Shown here piece by piece: positions 1 through 10,358 of a stretch of DNA of 29,426 bases. The notes beneath the pieces were generated by a model. That model worked only from the letters and a program-made list of their open reading frames with translations. It was not told where the DNA came from and made no database searches. This stretch comes from Anaeromyxobacter_A sp035538735 (GTDB lineage Bacteria > Myxococcota > Myxococcia > Myxococcales > Anaeromyxobacteraceae): contig DATLJU010000284.1 of assembly GCA_035538735.1 (NCBI GenBank), positions 1 to 29,426 of the forward strand, given 5' to 3'. Position numbers and translations under genes: made by a program. Position 1 is the stretch's first letter; each line of letters begins with the position of its first letter.

Positions 1-655
1 ACTTGATGGCCGCGTACTCCTTGCGCGGCCCGCCCCAGATGCCGATGAGGAAGTACATCGGCAGGAGCATGACCTCCCAGAACACGTAGAAGAGGAACAT
101 GTCCAGGGCGACGAAGGTGCCCATCATGCCGGTCTGCAGGATGAGCAGCATGACCATGTAGCCGGGCACCATCCGCACCGAGAAGTGCTTGGGGTGGTGC
201 GCGTCGTGGCCGTGCGCGCCGTGCCCCTCGTCCTCCTCCAGCATGCCCGCCATCTCACGGTCCTTCGCGCCCGACCACCAGGGCATCGAGGAGATGGTCG
301 CGACGAAGGAGATGAGGCCGGACAGGAGCACCATCGAGATCGAGAGGCCGTCGACGCCGACGAACCACTCGACGTTGAAGGCCTTGATCCAGACGGCGCG
401 CTGCACGAGCTGGACGCCGGTGTCCTTGCCCGCCACGACCATGCCGGCCGCGTGCGGGTCGTAGAAGGACCAGGCGTAGATGGCGGCCACGAGCGACAGG
501 CCGCTCGCGACGAGCGCGATGCCGCGCGCCGCCTGGTTGAGCGTGCGCTTCTGCAGGCCGGTGGCGTACCGCACCGCCGACAAGAGGACGATGAGGACCG
601 CTCCTGCCAGCGGCAGGAAGGTGGCCCAGGCGAGGACGTTGGTCGGACCGAACAT
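1..655 (-). CDS. nuoM: NADH-quinone oxidoreductase subunit M (cluster 1), 3' part beyond window
   Basis: Antiporter-like proton-pumping membrane subunit of complex I. The first 218 codons are present and the rest lies past position 1. ATG at 655 is preceded by AGGAG about 9 bases upstream. The end of the visible part is typical of NuoM: FYVFWEVMLLPMYFLIG, with E194 matching the key membrane glutamate of the family, then GIWGGPRKEYAAIK. Unusual is a soluble loop around residues 139-157 that is acidic and then histidine-rich (six His between 145 and 157). It follows nuoL by 17 bases and is the last visible gene of the cluster. nuoN would be expected beyond the window. Confidence 0.95.
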   Translation of the reverse strand, partial: MFGPTNVLAWATFLPLAGAVLIVLLSAVRYATGLQKRTLNQAARGIALVASGLSLVAAIYAWSFYDPHAAGMVVAGKDTGVQLVQRAVWIKAFNVEWFVGVDGLSISMVLLSGLISFVATISSMPWWSGAKDREMAGMLEEDEGHGAHGHDAHHPKHFSVRMVPGYMVMLLILQTGMMGTFVALDMFLFYVFWEVMLLPMYFLIGIWGGPRKEYAAIK

Positions 656-672
656 GTGCGCGTCGCTCCTGG

Positions 673-3144
<2,472 letters not shown>

Positions 3145-3146
3145 CG

Positions 3147-3458
3147 CTACTCCCGCATCGTGTCCGCGGTGCGGACGTCGATGCTCCGGAAGGTCTGGAA
3201 GAGGGCCAGGACGATGGCGAGGCCGACCGCCGCCTCCGCCGCCGCCAGGACGATGACGAAGAGGGCGAAGACCTGCCCCGAGATGCCGCCGGTCACCCAG
3301 TGGTTGAAGGCGACGAAGTTGACGTTGGCGCCGTTCAGGATGAGCTCGACGCCCATGAGCACGCCCACCGCGTTGCGGCGGGTCGCCACCGTGAGGACGC
3401 CCAGGCTGAAGAGCAGGGCGCCGAGGACCAGGAAGTGATGCAGGCCGACGTGGAGCAT
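3147..3458 (-). CDS. nuoK: NADH-quinone oxidoreductase subunit K (cluster 1)
   Basis: Small three-helix membrane subunit of complex I, 103 aa, the normal length. The two membrane glutamates needed for proton transfer in the family are visible: E38 in LMGVELILNGANVNFVAF and E75 in AAAEAAVGLAIVLALF. It lies between nuoJ (10-base gap) and nuoL (2-base gap) in the standard J-K-L-M order. Confidence 0.96.
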   Translation of the reverse strand: MLHVGLHHFLVLGALLFSLGVLTVATRRNAVGVLMGVELILNGANVNFVAFNHWVTGGISGQVFALFVIVLAAAEAAVGLAIVLALFQTFRSIDVRTADTMRE

Positions 3459-3468
3459 GGGTTCCGTC

Positions 3469-4113
3469 CTAGCCGAGGGAGGGGTCCGGCTCGTCCGCCT
3501 TGAGCTCCTTGCGGGCGATGACGACCGCGCCGATGAGCGTGGCGAGGAGCACCAGCGAGGCGAGCTCGAACGGCAGGAGCCACTGGGAGAGGAAGGCGTT
3601 GCCGATGGCGCGGGTGGTGGGGCCGAGGGCCTCCGGCTCGCGGATGGCCCAGGGCGTCGCGAGGGCGACGAAGCAGAGCACCGGCACGGTAGAGACGAGC
3701 AGCGCCACCCCGCCCGCCACGCCCAGGCTCACGTTCGAGACCTTCACCTCGGTGATGCGGTTCGTCAGCATCACGGCGAAGAGGATGAGGACGAGGACGC
3801 CGCCGATGTAGACGAGGAGCTGCGTGACCGCGAGGAAGTCGGCGTCGAGCCAGGCGTAGAGCCCGCCGGCGCCCGTCAGCGCTCCGAGCAGCCCGAGGGC
3901 GCTGTAGAGGATGTTCCGGGAGAGCGCGGTCATGCCGGCGCCCACCACGGTGAGCGCCGCGAAGAAGTAGAACAGGCCATCACGTAGCGTGAATGGGCCC
4001 ACTTCGAAGTCGGCCGGCAGCGCGCCGCCGCGGCCGACCTGCACGCCGAGCACGCCGACGAAGAGCGTCACCAGCGCCGCCAGCGCTATCCAGGTGTAGA
4101 GCTTGCGCGACAT
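3469..4113 (-). CDS. nuoJ: NADH-quinone oxidoreductase subunit J (cluster 1)
   Basis: Membrane subunit J of complex I, 214 aa. The core motif AVTQLLVYIGGVLVLILFAVMLT is the most conserved part of the family. The N-terminal part has an extra hydrophobic segment (residues about 8-25) before the usual start, so the protein is slightly longer than the E. coli form. ATG at 4113 lies 12 bases after the nuoI stop. The charged C-terminus KELKADEPDPSLG is short and soluble. Confidence 0.93.
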   Translation of the reverse strand: MSRKLYTWIALAALVTLFVGVLGVQVGRGGALPADFEVGPFTLRDGLFYFFAALTVVGAGMTALSRNILYSALGLLGALTGAGGLYAWLDADFLAVTQLLVYIGGVLVLILFAVMLTNRITEVKVSNVSLGVAGGVALLVSTVPVLCFVALATPWAIREPEALGPTTRAIGNAFLSQWLLPFELASLVLLATLIGAVVIARKELKADEPDPSLG

Positions 4114-4125
4114 GCGGACGTCTCC

Positions 4126-4941
4126 TCAGGCCGGCTGACCGTCGCCGGGGTTGACGGTGGAGGCCGGCGCCGGGGCAGGCGCGGCCGCGGGGGCGGCGGA
4201 GGCGCCGTCCGCCTTGGCGGGGACGGCGGCGGAGACGGCCTCGGCCGGCGGCACCGCCTGCGCGGCCGCCTGCACCACCTCGGCCGGCTTCGCCTCGGCC
4301 ACCTTCGCCGGCGCGGGCTTGGCCGCCGCGGCCTTCGGGCCCGCGGGCTTCTTCGCCGTCGCCGTCGGGTCGGGCGGGAGGAACTCGGGGCCGGGCGCGT
4401 CCCAGCGCCGCGCCTCGAGCTTCGCGCGGACGAGCGACCCGAGCGGCGCGCGCGGGTAGTACTCGGCGCCCTTCGCGACCTTGTAGACGGGGAACGGGTT
4501 CTCCGGGTCGGCCCAGCGGAGGGTGAGGTTGCGCACCGAGCGCTGGGAGCCCTCGAACTCGCGGGTGTGCTGGATCGCGCCGGTGGGGCAGGGCTCCACG
4601 CACAGGCCGCAGAACATGCACTTCGCCTCGTCGATGTCGAACTGCGTGACGACGCGGAGCTTGGGGTTGGCGGAATCCTTCTCGAGGTTGATCTGGATGC
4701 AGCTGATGGGGCAGGCGCGCTCGCAGGCCTGGCACCCCGTGCAGATGTCGGGGTCGACCTCGAGGAAGCCGCGGTAGCGCGGCGGCAGCATGTCGCGTAC
4801 CGGGAGCTCCGTCCGATCGGGATACTGGGTCGTGATCGGTCGGCGCAGCAGGTACGAGAGCGTGATCGAGAGGCCGTGCCAGAACGACTGGACGGTCTCG
4901 GTCACGTTCCCGAAGTACTGCTCGACGGTTTCCTTGGGCAT
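4126..4941 (-). CDS. nuoI: NADH-quinone oxidoreductase subunit I (cluster 1), long Ala/Pro/Lys tail
   Basis: Peripheral-arm ferredoxin-like subunit that carries clusters N6a and N6b toward N2. Two complete 4Fe-4S motifs: C67-x2-C70-x2-C73-x3-C77 and C108-x2-C111-x2-C114-x3-C118. The start was set at ATG 4941 (MPKETVEQYFG), 16 bases after the nuoH stop. The open frame continues upstream, but only as a shadow of nuoH. The family core ends near residue 190. Residues about 191-271 form a low-complexity Ala/Pro/Lys/Glu tail with no recognised domain, resembling a flexible or lysine-rich histone-like linker. The tail is in frame and has the same base composition as its surroundings. Confidence 0.94.
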   Translation of the reverse strand: MPKETVEQYFGNVTETVQSFWHGLSITLSYLLRRPITTQYPDRTELPVRDMLPPRYRGFLEVDPDICTGCQACERACPISCIQINLEKDSANPKLRVVTQFDIDEAKCMFCGLCVEPCPTGAIQHTREFEGSQRSVRNLTLRWADPENPFPVYKVAKGAEYYPRAPLGSLVRAKLEARRWDAPGPEFLPPDPTATAKKPAGPKAAAAKPAPAKVAEAKPAEVVQAAAQAVPPAEAVSAAVPAKADGASAAPAAAPAPAPASTVNPGDGQPA

Positions 4942-4957
4942 GATCGGCTCTTTCCCG

Positions 4958-6325
4958 TCACCAGTTGGAGAGGTCGAACTTGTCGCCCTGCACGGCCTGG
5001 ATGTTGAGGCGCACGCGCCGGCCGAAGAGGAACGCAAGCACGACCGCGAAGACGAACAGCACGCAGCCGGTGATCACCTCGAGCTGCGGGCGGGCGCCGA
5101 CGCCCACCTGCCAGAAGAGCGTGAAGACGAGGCAGCCGAAGGCGACCGGGACGAGGTACTTCCAGCACAGGTTCATCATCTGGTCGACGCGGATGCGGGG
5201 GAGCGTCCAGCGCAGCCACACCACGACGTTGCAGAGGACGAGGGTCTTGGCGACGAAGATCGCCATCGACAGCGCGTTCCAGCTCCACCAGGCGAGCGAC
5301 GGGACGACCCCGGCGCCTCGCACGGCGTCGATCTGCGCCGCCGTGATGCCCGGGATCTGCCAGCCGCCGAGGAAGAGCGTGGTGGCGATGGCCGACAGCA
5401 CCCAGATGTTGCCCCACTCGCACAGGAAGAAGAGCGCGAAGCGGAATCCGGAGTACTCGGAGAGGTAGCCGGCGACGAGCTCGGACTCGGCCTCGGGCAG
5501 GTCGAAGGGCGTGCGGTTGGCCTCGGCGAGCTGACTCGTGAAGAGGACGAAGAAGGCCACCAGCGCGGCCGGGTTGCGGAAGATGAACCACTCCCAGGGG
5601 AAGCCGCCCTGGGCGCGGATGAGGCCCTGCATCGACAGGGTGCCCGCCATCGCCACCGGGACGAAGATGGCGAGGCCGGCCGGGATCTCGTACGAGATCA
5701 CCTGGGCCGCGGAGCGCATGCCGCCGAAGAGCGCCCACTTCGAGTTGGACGACCAGCCCGAGATGAGGATGCCGACCACGGTCAGGGCCGTCACGCTCGT
5801 CACGTAGAAGATGCCGACGTCGAGGTCGGCGACGACGAGCGAGTGGCCGAAGGGCAGCACCACGAAGGTGCACGCGAACCCGACCAGCACGAAGTAAGGC
5901 GCGGCCCGGAAGAGCAGCGCGTCGGCGTCGGCCGGGACGAGGTCCTCCTTGAGGATCATCTTCACCGCGTCGGCGATCCACACGAAGAAGCCGAGGAAGC
6001 CGGCCCGGTTCGGACCGATGCGGCTCTGGATGCGTCCGGCGACACGGCGCTCGTACCAGGAGATGGCGCCCGAGAAGATGGCGCCGAAGTTCACCATGAG
6101 GAGGGCGAGCAGCAGCGCCGCCACCGCGTAGGCGAGGTCGCGCGCCCAGGGCGAGGTGTAGGGGCCGAAGCCGAGCGCGGCGTCGATCACGGCCGGCTGC
6201 AAGAGCGGCGTGGCGAGGAGGACGGCGCCCAGGATGAGGGCGGGGATGCCGACCATGGCGGCCAGCGTCACCGCGATCATCCAGCGCGGCGTGAACTTCG
6301 GGGCGGGCGGGTAGTTGACGGGCAT
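4958..6325 (-). CDS. nuoH: NADH-quinone oxidoreductase subunit H (cluster 1)
   Basis: Membrane subunit that forms the quinone channel with NuoB and NuoD. Signature stretches: WYERRVAGRIQSRIGPNRAG, GWSSNSKWALFGGMRSAAQ, and ANRTPFDLPEAESELVAGY. It is 455 aa against about 325 in E. coli. Extra length is at the N-terminus (about 60 residues with an additional hydrophobic segment), in a loop near 330-350, and at the C-terminus. ATG 6325 lies 15 bases after nuoD. This D-to-H junction is tight even though nuoEFG, usually found here, are absent. Confidence 0.95.
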   Translation of the reverse strand: MPVNYPPAPKFTPRWMIAVTLAAMVGIPALILGAVLLATPLLQPAVIDAALGFGPYTSPWARDLAYAVAALLLALLMVNFGAIFSGAISWYERRVAGRIQSRIGPNRAGFLGFFVWIADAVKMILKEDLVPADADALLFRAAPYFVLVGFACTFVVLPFGHSLVVADLDVGIFYVTSVTALTVVGILISGWSSNSKWALFGGMRSAAQVISYEIPAGLAIFVPVAMAGTLSMQGLIRAQGGFPWEWFIFRNPAALVAFFVLFTSQLAEANRTPFDLPEAESELVAGYLSEYSGFRFALFFLCEWGNIWVLSAIATTLFLGGWQIPGITAAQIDAVRGAGVVPSLAWWSWNALSMAIFVAKTLVLCNVVVWLRWTLPRIRVDQMMNLCWKYLVPVAFGCLVFTLFWQVGVGARPQLEVITGCVLFVFAVVLAFLFGRRVRLNIQAVQGDKFDLSNW

Positions 6326-6340
6326 GGGAAGCTCGGGCTC

Positions 6341-7480
6341 CTAGCGGTCGATCTCGGGGGCGACGACGTCGATCGACGCGATGAGGGCGACCAGGTCCGC
6401 CACCATCAGGCCGGGCGAGATGTCCTCGATGATGCCCATGGCGGTGAAGCTGCCCGTGCGGGCGCGGACGCGGTACGCCTTCTCGGTCCCGTCCGAGACG
6501 ACGTAGTAGGCCATCTCGCCACGCGCGGACTCGACGCGCGAGAACGCCTCCCCCGCCTCGGGCTTCACCTTGCGCGGGACCTTGGCGATGATCTCGCCCT
6601 CCGGCATCGACTCGAGCGCCTGACGGACGATCTTCGACGACTCCATCATCTCGAGGACGCGCACGTAGTAGCGGTCGAAGGCGTCACCGACCGTGCCGCG
6701 CGAGCCGCGCCCGACCGGCACCTCGAACTTGAAGTGCGGGTACGCGCCGTACGGCACGTCGCGGCGGACGTCCCAGTCCATCCCGGAGCCGCGCAGGTTC
6801 GGGCCGACGAGGCCGTAGTCGATCGCCTGCGTCTTCGTGATGACCGCCACGTTGGCGAGGCGCTTGATGTAGATGCTGTTGAAGGTGATGAGGCGGTCCC
6901 ACTCCACCAGCATCGTGTCGAAGTGATCGAGGAACTTGAGGACGCGGTCGCGCCAGCCCTCGGGCAGGTCGAAGGCGACGCCGCCGATGCGGTGGTAGTT
7001 GTAGGTGAGCCGGGCCCCGCACAGCGCCTCGAGGAGGTCGTTCACGGTCTCGCGCTCGCGGAGGGCGTGGACGAGCGGCGTGGTCGCGCCGATGTCGCTC
7101 GCCATGGTGCCGGTCGAGACGAGGTGGCTGGCGATGCGGCACAGCTCGCAGCTGATGGCGCGCAGCCACTGGGCCCGCGGCGGCACCTCCAGCTTGAGCA
7201 GCTTCTCGACCGCCATCGCGTAGCCTTCGTTGGCGAACATCGCCGCCACGTAGTCGATGCGGTCGGTGTACGGCATGAAGCCCGGGTAACCGGTCGACTC
7301 CCCGATCTTCTCCAGCGCCCGGTGCAGGTAGCCGATGTCGGGGATGGCCTTCTTCATCACCTCGCCGTCGGTGTCGACGAGGAAGTTGATGACGCCGTGG
7401 GTCGAGGGGTGCTGCGGGCCGAAGTTGAGGAGCATCTCCTCGCCCGCGTTGTCGACCCGCCGAAGGATGAGCTTCTCCAT
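6341..7480 (-). CDS. nuoD: NADH-quinone oxidoreductase subunit D (cluster 1)
   Basis: 49-kDa-type subunit that forms the quinone pocket, related to the large subunit of NiFe hydrogenases. 379 aa. The quinone-site motif GPQHPSTHG is at residues 21-29, followed by IGYLHRALEKIGE and PYTDRIDYVAAM. The C-terminus ends in the canonical fashion, IASIDVVAPEIDR, with the terminal arginine conserved. It lacks the nickel ligands of hydrogenases, as expected. It follows nuoC with a 9-base gap. Confidence 0.96.
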   Translation of the reverse strand: MEKLILRRVDNAGEEMLLNFGPQHPSTHGVINFLVDTDGEVMKKAIPDIGYLHRALEKIGESTGYPGFMPYTDRIDYVAAMFANEGYAMAVEKLLKLEVPPRAQWLRAISCELCRIASHLVSTGTMASDIGATTPLVHALRERETVNDLLEALCGARLTYNYHRIGGVAFDLPEGWRDRVLKFLDHFDTMLVEWDRLITFNSIYIKRLANVAVITKTQAIDYGLVGPNLRGSGMDWDVRRDVPYGAYPHFKFEVPVGRGSRGTVGDAFDRYYVRVLEMMESSKIVRQALESMPEGEIIAKVPRKVKPEAGEAFSRVESARGEMAYYVVSDGTEKAYRVRARTGSFTAMGIIEDISPGLMVADLVALIASIDVVAPEIDR

Positions 7481-7489
7481 GGCGGCTCC

Positions 7490-8095
7490 CTACGCCTTGG
7501 CCGGCGCGGCCGGCGCGGCGGGTGGGTTGGAGGTGGCAGCGGGGGGAGGAGGGGGCGGCGGCGGACGCTCCGCGCGCCGCTTCTCGTCGAGCCGGCGGAG
7601 CTCGACGAGCGGGTTCTCCCGGGTGTTCGGGATGCCGTGGTACCCGCCGGCCTCCTGGTAGTCCTTGCGGAGCGGGAAGCCCTGCCAGTCGTCAGGGAGG
7701 AGGAGGCGGCGCAGGTCGGGGTGACCGGTGAAGGTCACGCCGAACATGTCGTAGCACTCCCGCTCCAGCCAGTTGGCGGCCTTCCAGACGCCCTCGACGG
7801 AGGGCACCACCGGGTTGGCGCGGTCTGCCTCGACCTTGAGCACGATCCCGTGCCGGTGGCCGTAGGAGAACAGGTGGTAGACCACCTCGATCACGTTCCG
7901 CGCCGGCCAGTCGAGCGCGGTGAGGTCGTTGCAGTGGTCGAGCTCGAGGCCAGGCGTCTCCTTGAGGAAGCGCGCCACGTCCACGATCTTGTGGCCGGAC
8001 ACCACCACGAACGCGTCGATCTTCGGCTCGGAGAGCGGGCCCACGGCTTCGCCGAACTGGGCCTTGAGCCGCTCGTGGATCTCATTGACCGTCAT
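7490..8095 (-). CDS. nuoC: NADH-quinone oxidoreductase subunit C (cluster 1)
   Basis: 30-kDa-type subunit of the peripheral arm, 201 aa. The family signature WLERECYDMFGVTFTGHPDL is at residues 109-128, followed by RRLLLPDDWQGFPLRKDY. ATG 8095 has AGAGGA just upstream. The open frame runs on upstream, but only as a shadow of nuoB. Residues 178-201 are an unusual run of eight prolines followed by an Ala/Pro-rich tail ending PAKA. An 86-base spacer separates it from nuoB and contains a 6-bp hairpin (8134-8149). Confidence 0.94.
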   Translation of the reverse strand: MTVNEIHERLKAQFGEAVGPLSEPKIDAFVVVSGHKIVDVARFLKETPGLELDHCNDLTALDWPARNVIEVVYHLFSYGHRHGIVLKVEADRANPVVPSVEGVWKAANWLERECYDMFGVTFTGHPDLRRLLLPDDWQGFPLRKDYQEAGGYHGIPNTRENPLVELRRLDEKRRAERPPPPPPPPAATSNPPAAPAAPAKA

Positions 8096-8181
8096 CAGTC
8101 CTCTCGCGCTTCCGACGTGAGTCGAGGCGGGCGCACCGCACCAGCGGTGAACGCTCGCCCCGACGGACTCCACCCGCGAAA

Positions 8182-8721
8182 CTAGGCGATGCGAGCGACG
8201 CTCGGGCTCGGCGCGGCGCGCCGGGTCTTGTCCTTCCAACGCTCCCGCTTCACCAGTTCCTGCAACCTGAGGAAGCCCTCGGTGAGCGCCTCGGGGCGGG
8301 GCGGGCAGCCCGGGACGTAGACGTCGACCGGGATGACCTTGTCCACTCCCTTGCACACCGAGTACGAGGACTGGAAGAGACCGCCGCAGTTGGCGCAGGA
8401 GCCCATCGAGATGACGTACTTGGGCTCGGCCATCTGGTCGTAGAGGAGCTTGCAGCGCTCGGCCATCTTGTAGGTGAGCGTGCCGGCCACGATCATGAAG
8501 TCCGACTGGCGCGGGCTGGCGCGGAACACCGCGCCGAACCGGTCGAGGTCGGCGCGCGGGCCGCCCGTCTGCATGAGCTCGATCCCGCAGCACGCGAGCC
8601 CGAACAGGAGGTAGTGCAGCGAGTTGGTGCGGGCCAGGTTGATCAGGTCGTCCAGCTGGCTCGTGTGGCTCAGCAGGACGTCGCCGCCGATTCCGGCATC
8701 TACCAGGTTGTTCGAAGCCAT
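8182..8721 (-). CDS. nuoB: NADH-quinone oxidoreductase subunit B (cluster 1)
   Basis: PSST-type subunit holding cluster N2, the last Fe-S centre before quinone. 179 aa. The tandem cysteines C44-C45 (FGLACCGIELM) and C109 and C139 (VPGCPPRPE) supply the N2 ligands. C112 is extra. ATG 8721 has GGAGAG about 9 bases upstream. The upstream open extension overlaps nuoA and is not used. The last 20 residues are basic and low in complexity. A 101-base spacer lies between nuoA and this gene, longer than most junctions in the cluster. Confidence 0.95.
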   Translation of the reverse strand: MASNNLVDAGIGGDVLLSHTSQLDDLINLARTNSLHYLLFGLACCGIELMQTGGPRADLDRFGAVFRASPRQSDFMIVAGTLTYKMAERCKLLYDQMAEPKYVISMGSCANCGGLFQSSYSVCKGVDKVIPVDVYVPGCPPRPEALTEGFLRLQELVKRERWKDKTRRAAPSPSVARIA

Positions 8722-8822
8722 TGCGTCCGACTCTCCTCGCGACTCCGCCCCTATGGAGGACGGAACGTCGGCTCCCCCCGGAACGATTCCCTCCTGCGGG
8801 GCCGCGCGCTCGAAAATGCGAA

Positions 8823-9263
8823 TCAGGCCGCCTTCCGCGTGCCAGCCGAACGGCCGGCAGGCCGGCTGTCGACCTCCGCCAGCTTCTTCACCCACTCCAG
8901 ATCGCCGTGCGCCCAGACCCAGGCCAAGCCGACGACCAGGATGCCGGTGAACACCAGCAGCTCTCCGAGGGCGATGACGCCGGTGCTCGGGCTGGCCGCC
9001 ACCCACTCCTTGAACACCGCCACCACCGGGAAGGTGAGGGCAATGTCGACCTCGAAGATCACGAAGACGAGGGCGATGAGATAGAACCGCGGATTGAAAT
9101 TCATCCACGCGGTGCCGATCGGCTTCTCACCGCACTCGTAGATGCTAGACTTGGCTGCGTCCGGAAAGTTCGGGCGCAGGAAGCGCCCGGCCGTCAGGGC
9201 GACCAGCGCAAAGCCGATCGCCACCACCGCGAACGCGAAGACCGCCCCGAAACCGAAACCCAT
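8823..9263 (-). CDS. nuoA: NADH-quinone oxidoreductase subunit A (cluster 1)
   Basis: Small three-helix membrane subunit, first gene of cluster 1. 146 aa from ATG 9263. An in-frame TTG at 9281 would add six residues, but GGGAG sits correctly for the ATG and nothing precedes the TTG. The motif SSIYECGEKPIG (residues 39-50) and the membrane acidic pair E71/D73 (FVIFEVDIAL) match the family. The C-terminal 20 residues are polar and basic. A good sigma-70-like promoter lies upstream at 9310-9339. Confidence 0.93.
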   Translation of the reverse strand: MGFGFGAVFAFAVVAIGFALVALTAGRFLRPNFPDAAKSSIYECGEKPIGTAWMNFNPRFYLIALVFVIFEVDIALTFPVVAVFKEWVAASPSTGVIALGELLVFTGILVVGLAWVWAHGDLEWVKKLAEVDSRPAGRSAGTRKAA

Positions 9264-9309
9264 CGGGTTGCTCCCGGACAAGCCGTGAATGAAGGGAAAG
9301 GCGGGAGGC

Positions 9310-9339
9310 GGAATACCCCGCGCGGGCTCGAGCTGTCAA
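9310..9339 (-). promoter_or_regulatory. Predicted sigma-70-type promoter of nuo cluster 1
   Basis: On the minus strand a perfect TTGACA (9339-9334) is followed after 18 bases by TATTCC (9315-9310). Transcription would begin near 9303 and give a leader of about 40 bases with GGGAG before the nuoA start. The match is by eye, and the -10 box is imperfect. Confidence 0.5.
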
Positions 9340-9353
9340 GCGGGGGATTTCGT

Positions 9354-9376
9354 TTGACAATGCTTACAGGTTGACG
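9354..9376 (+). promoter_or_regulatory. Candidate -35 boxes upstream of nuo cluster 2
   Basis: TTGACA at 9354-9359 and TTGACG at 9371-9376 point toward nuoA2. No convincing -10 box is seen at the usual spacing from either, so the promoter is uncertain. The first box mirrors the cluster 1 box (TGTCAA, 9334-9339) with 14 bases between them. The pair could therefore also be an operator for a dimeric regulator. Confidence 0.25.
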
Positions 9377-9432
9377 CAGGAAAGGACGACGCACTCGCTC
9401 CTACGTTTGGCTCCTCTACGGGCAGGGAGACG

Positions 9433-9801
9433 ATGACCCCCCTTCAGATCTATTTTCCACTCGCAGTCGCCTTCTTCATGGCTGGCCTGCTCGCCGTCGT
9501 GCTGGTCGGCGCGGCGACGCTCCTCGGCCCCCGACACCCGAGCCCGGTGAAGTCGAGCGTGTTCGAGTGCGGCTCCGATCCGGTCGGGAGCGCGCACGAG
9601 CGGTTTGGCGTGAAGTTCTACATGATCGCCTTACTTTTCATCGTCTTCGACGTCGAGGCGGTCTTCGTCTATCCGTGGGCGGTCCTCCTGAAGGACCTCG
9701 GCTGGCCTGGCTACGTCGCGATGGCGCTCTTCGCCTTCACGCTCGTCGTCGGGCTCGCCTACGTGTGGAAGAAGGGCGCCCTCGAGATGGAGAGCGACTA
9801 G
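9433..9801 (+). CDS. nuoA: NADH-quinone oxidoreductase subunit A (cluster 2)
   Basis: Second NuoA, 122 aa, the usual compact length. Motif SSVFECGSDPVG (residues 41-52), then FYMIALLFIVFDVEAVF with D73/E75 in the membrane. ATG 9433 has GGGAGACG directly upstream. It differs strongly from the cluster 1 NuoA over its whole length, so the two are old paralogues rather than a recent duplication. Its stop codon overlaps the nuoB2 start by one base. Confidence 0.94.
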   Translation: MTPLQIYFPLAVAFFMAGLLAVVLVGAATLLGPRHPSPVKSSVFECGSDPVGSAHERFGVKFYMIALLFIVFDVEAVFVYPWAVLLKDLGWPGYVAMALFAFTLVVGLAYVWKKGALEMESD

Positions 9802-10355
9802 TGGCTTCCGACATCGACACCACCCCGGTCATCACTACCCGCCGCCAGGAGGCGACCGGCTTCTTCCAGCGGATGGTCTCGAAGAGCCTGGGCTGGGCGC
9901 GCAAGAACTCCCTCTGGCAGTACCCGTACGTCACGGCCTGCTGCGGGATGGAGTACATGAGCGTCTCCTCCGCGCGCTACGACATCGCGCGCTTCGGCGC
10001 CGAGGTGCCGCGGTTCTCGCCGCGCCAGGCCGACCTCCTGCTCGTGGTGGGAACCATCAACTGCAAGCAGGCGCCGATCCTCAAGCGCATCTACGAGCAG
10101 ATGAGCGAGCCGAAGTGGGTCATCGCCTTCGGCGTCTGCGCCAGCTCCGGCGGCTTCTACGACAACTACGCGACGATGCAGGGCATCGATCGCGTCATCC
10201 CGGTCGACGTGTACGTCCCGGGCTGCCCGCCGCGGCCGGAGCAGGTGCTCGACGGCCTCATGCTCCTGCAGCGGAAGATCCAGGACCAAGAGCACAAGCT
10301 CATCGACCGCGCCCAGGCCCCGTTGCTGGCCGAGGGCGGCGGGGAGCGGAGGTAG
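9801..10355 (+). CDS. nuoB: NADH-quinone oxidoreductase subunit B (cluster 2)
   Basis: N2-cluster subunit, 184 aa. Ligand cysteines C47-C48 (VTACCGMEYM), C113 (FGVCASSGG) and C142 (VPGCPPRPE). The start is taken as GTG 9801, which shares one base with the nuoA2 stop (TAGTG), a translational-coupling arrangement. The frame is open further upstream inside nuoA2 without a plausible start. The region after C113 reads ASSGGFYDNY, where cluster 1 has ANCGGLFQSS. Confidence 0.93.
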   Translation: MASDIDTTPVITTRRQEATGFFQRMVSKSLGWARKNSLWQYPYVTACCGMEYMSVSSARYDIARFGAEVPRFSPRQADLLLVVGTINCKQAPILKRIYEQMSEPKWVIAFGVCASSGGFYDNYATMQGIDRVIPVDVYVPGCPPRPEQVLDGLMLLQRKIQDQEHKLIDRAQAPLLAEGGGERR

Positions 10356-10358
10356 CGC

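Noticed and set aside
4790..8185. 1131-residue open frame on the plus strand opposite nuoI-nuoC
   Set aside because: It spans several real genes and their junctions on the other strand and has a low-complexity acidic/basic composition. It is a shadow.
8722..8822. Small gene between nuoA1 and nuoB1
   Set aside because: No start with a ribosome-binding site and no convincing coding stretch. It looks like an untranslated spacer.
9264..9281. TTG start for nuoA1 six codons upstream
   Set aside because: No ribosome-binding site precedes it, while GGGAG fits the ATG at 9263.
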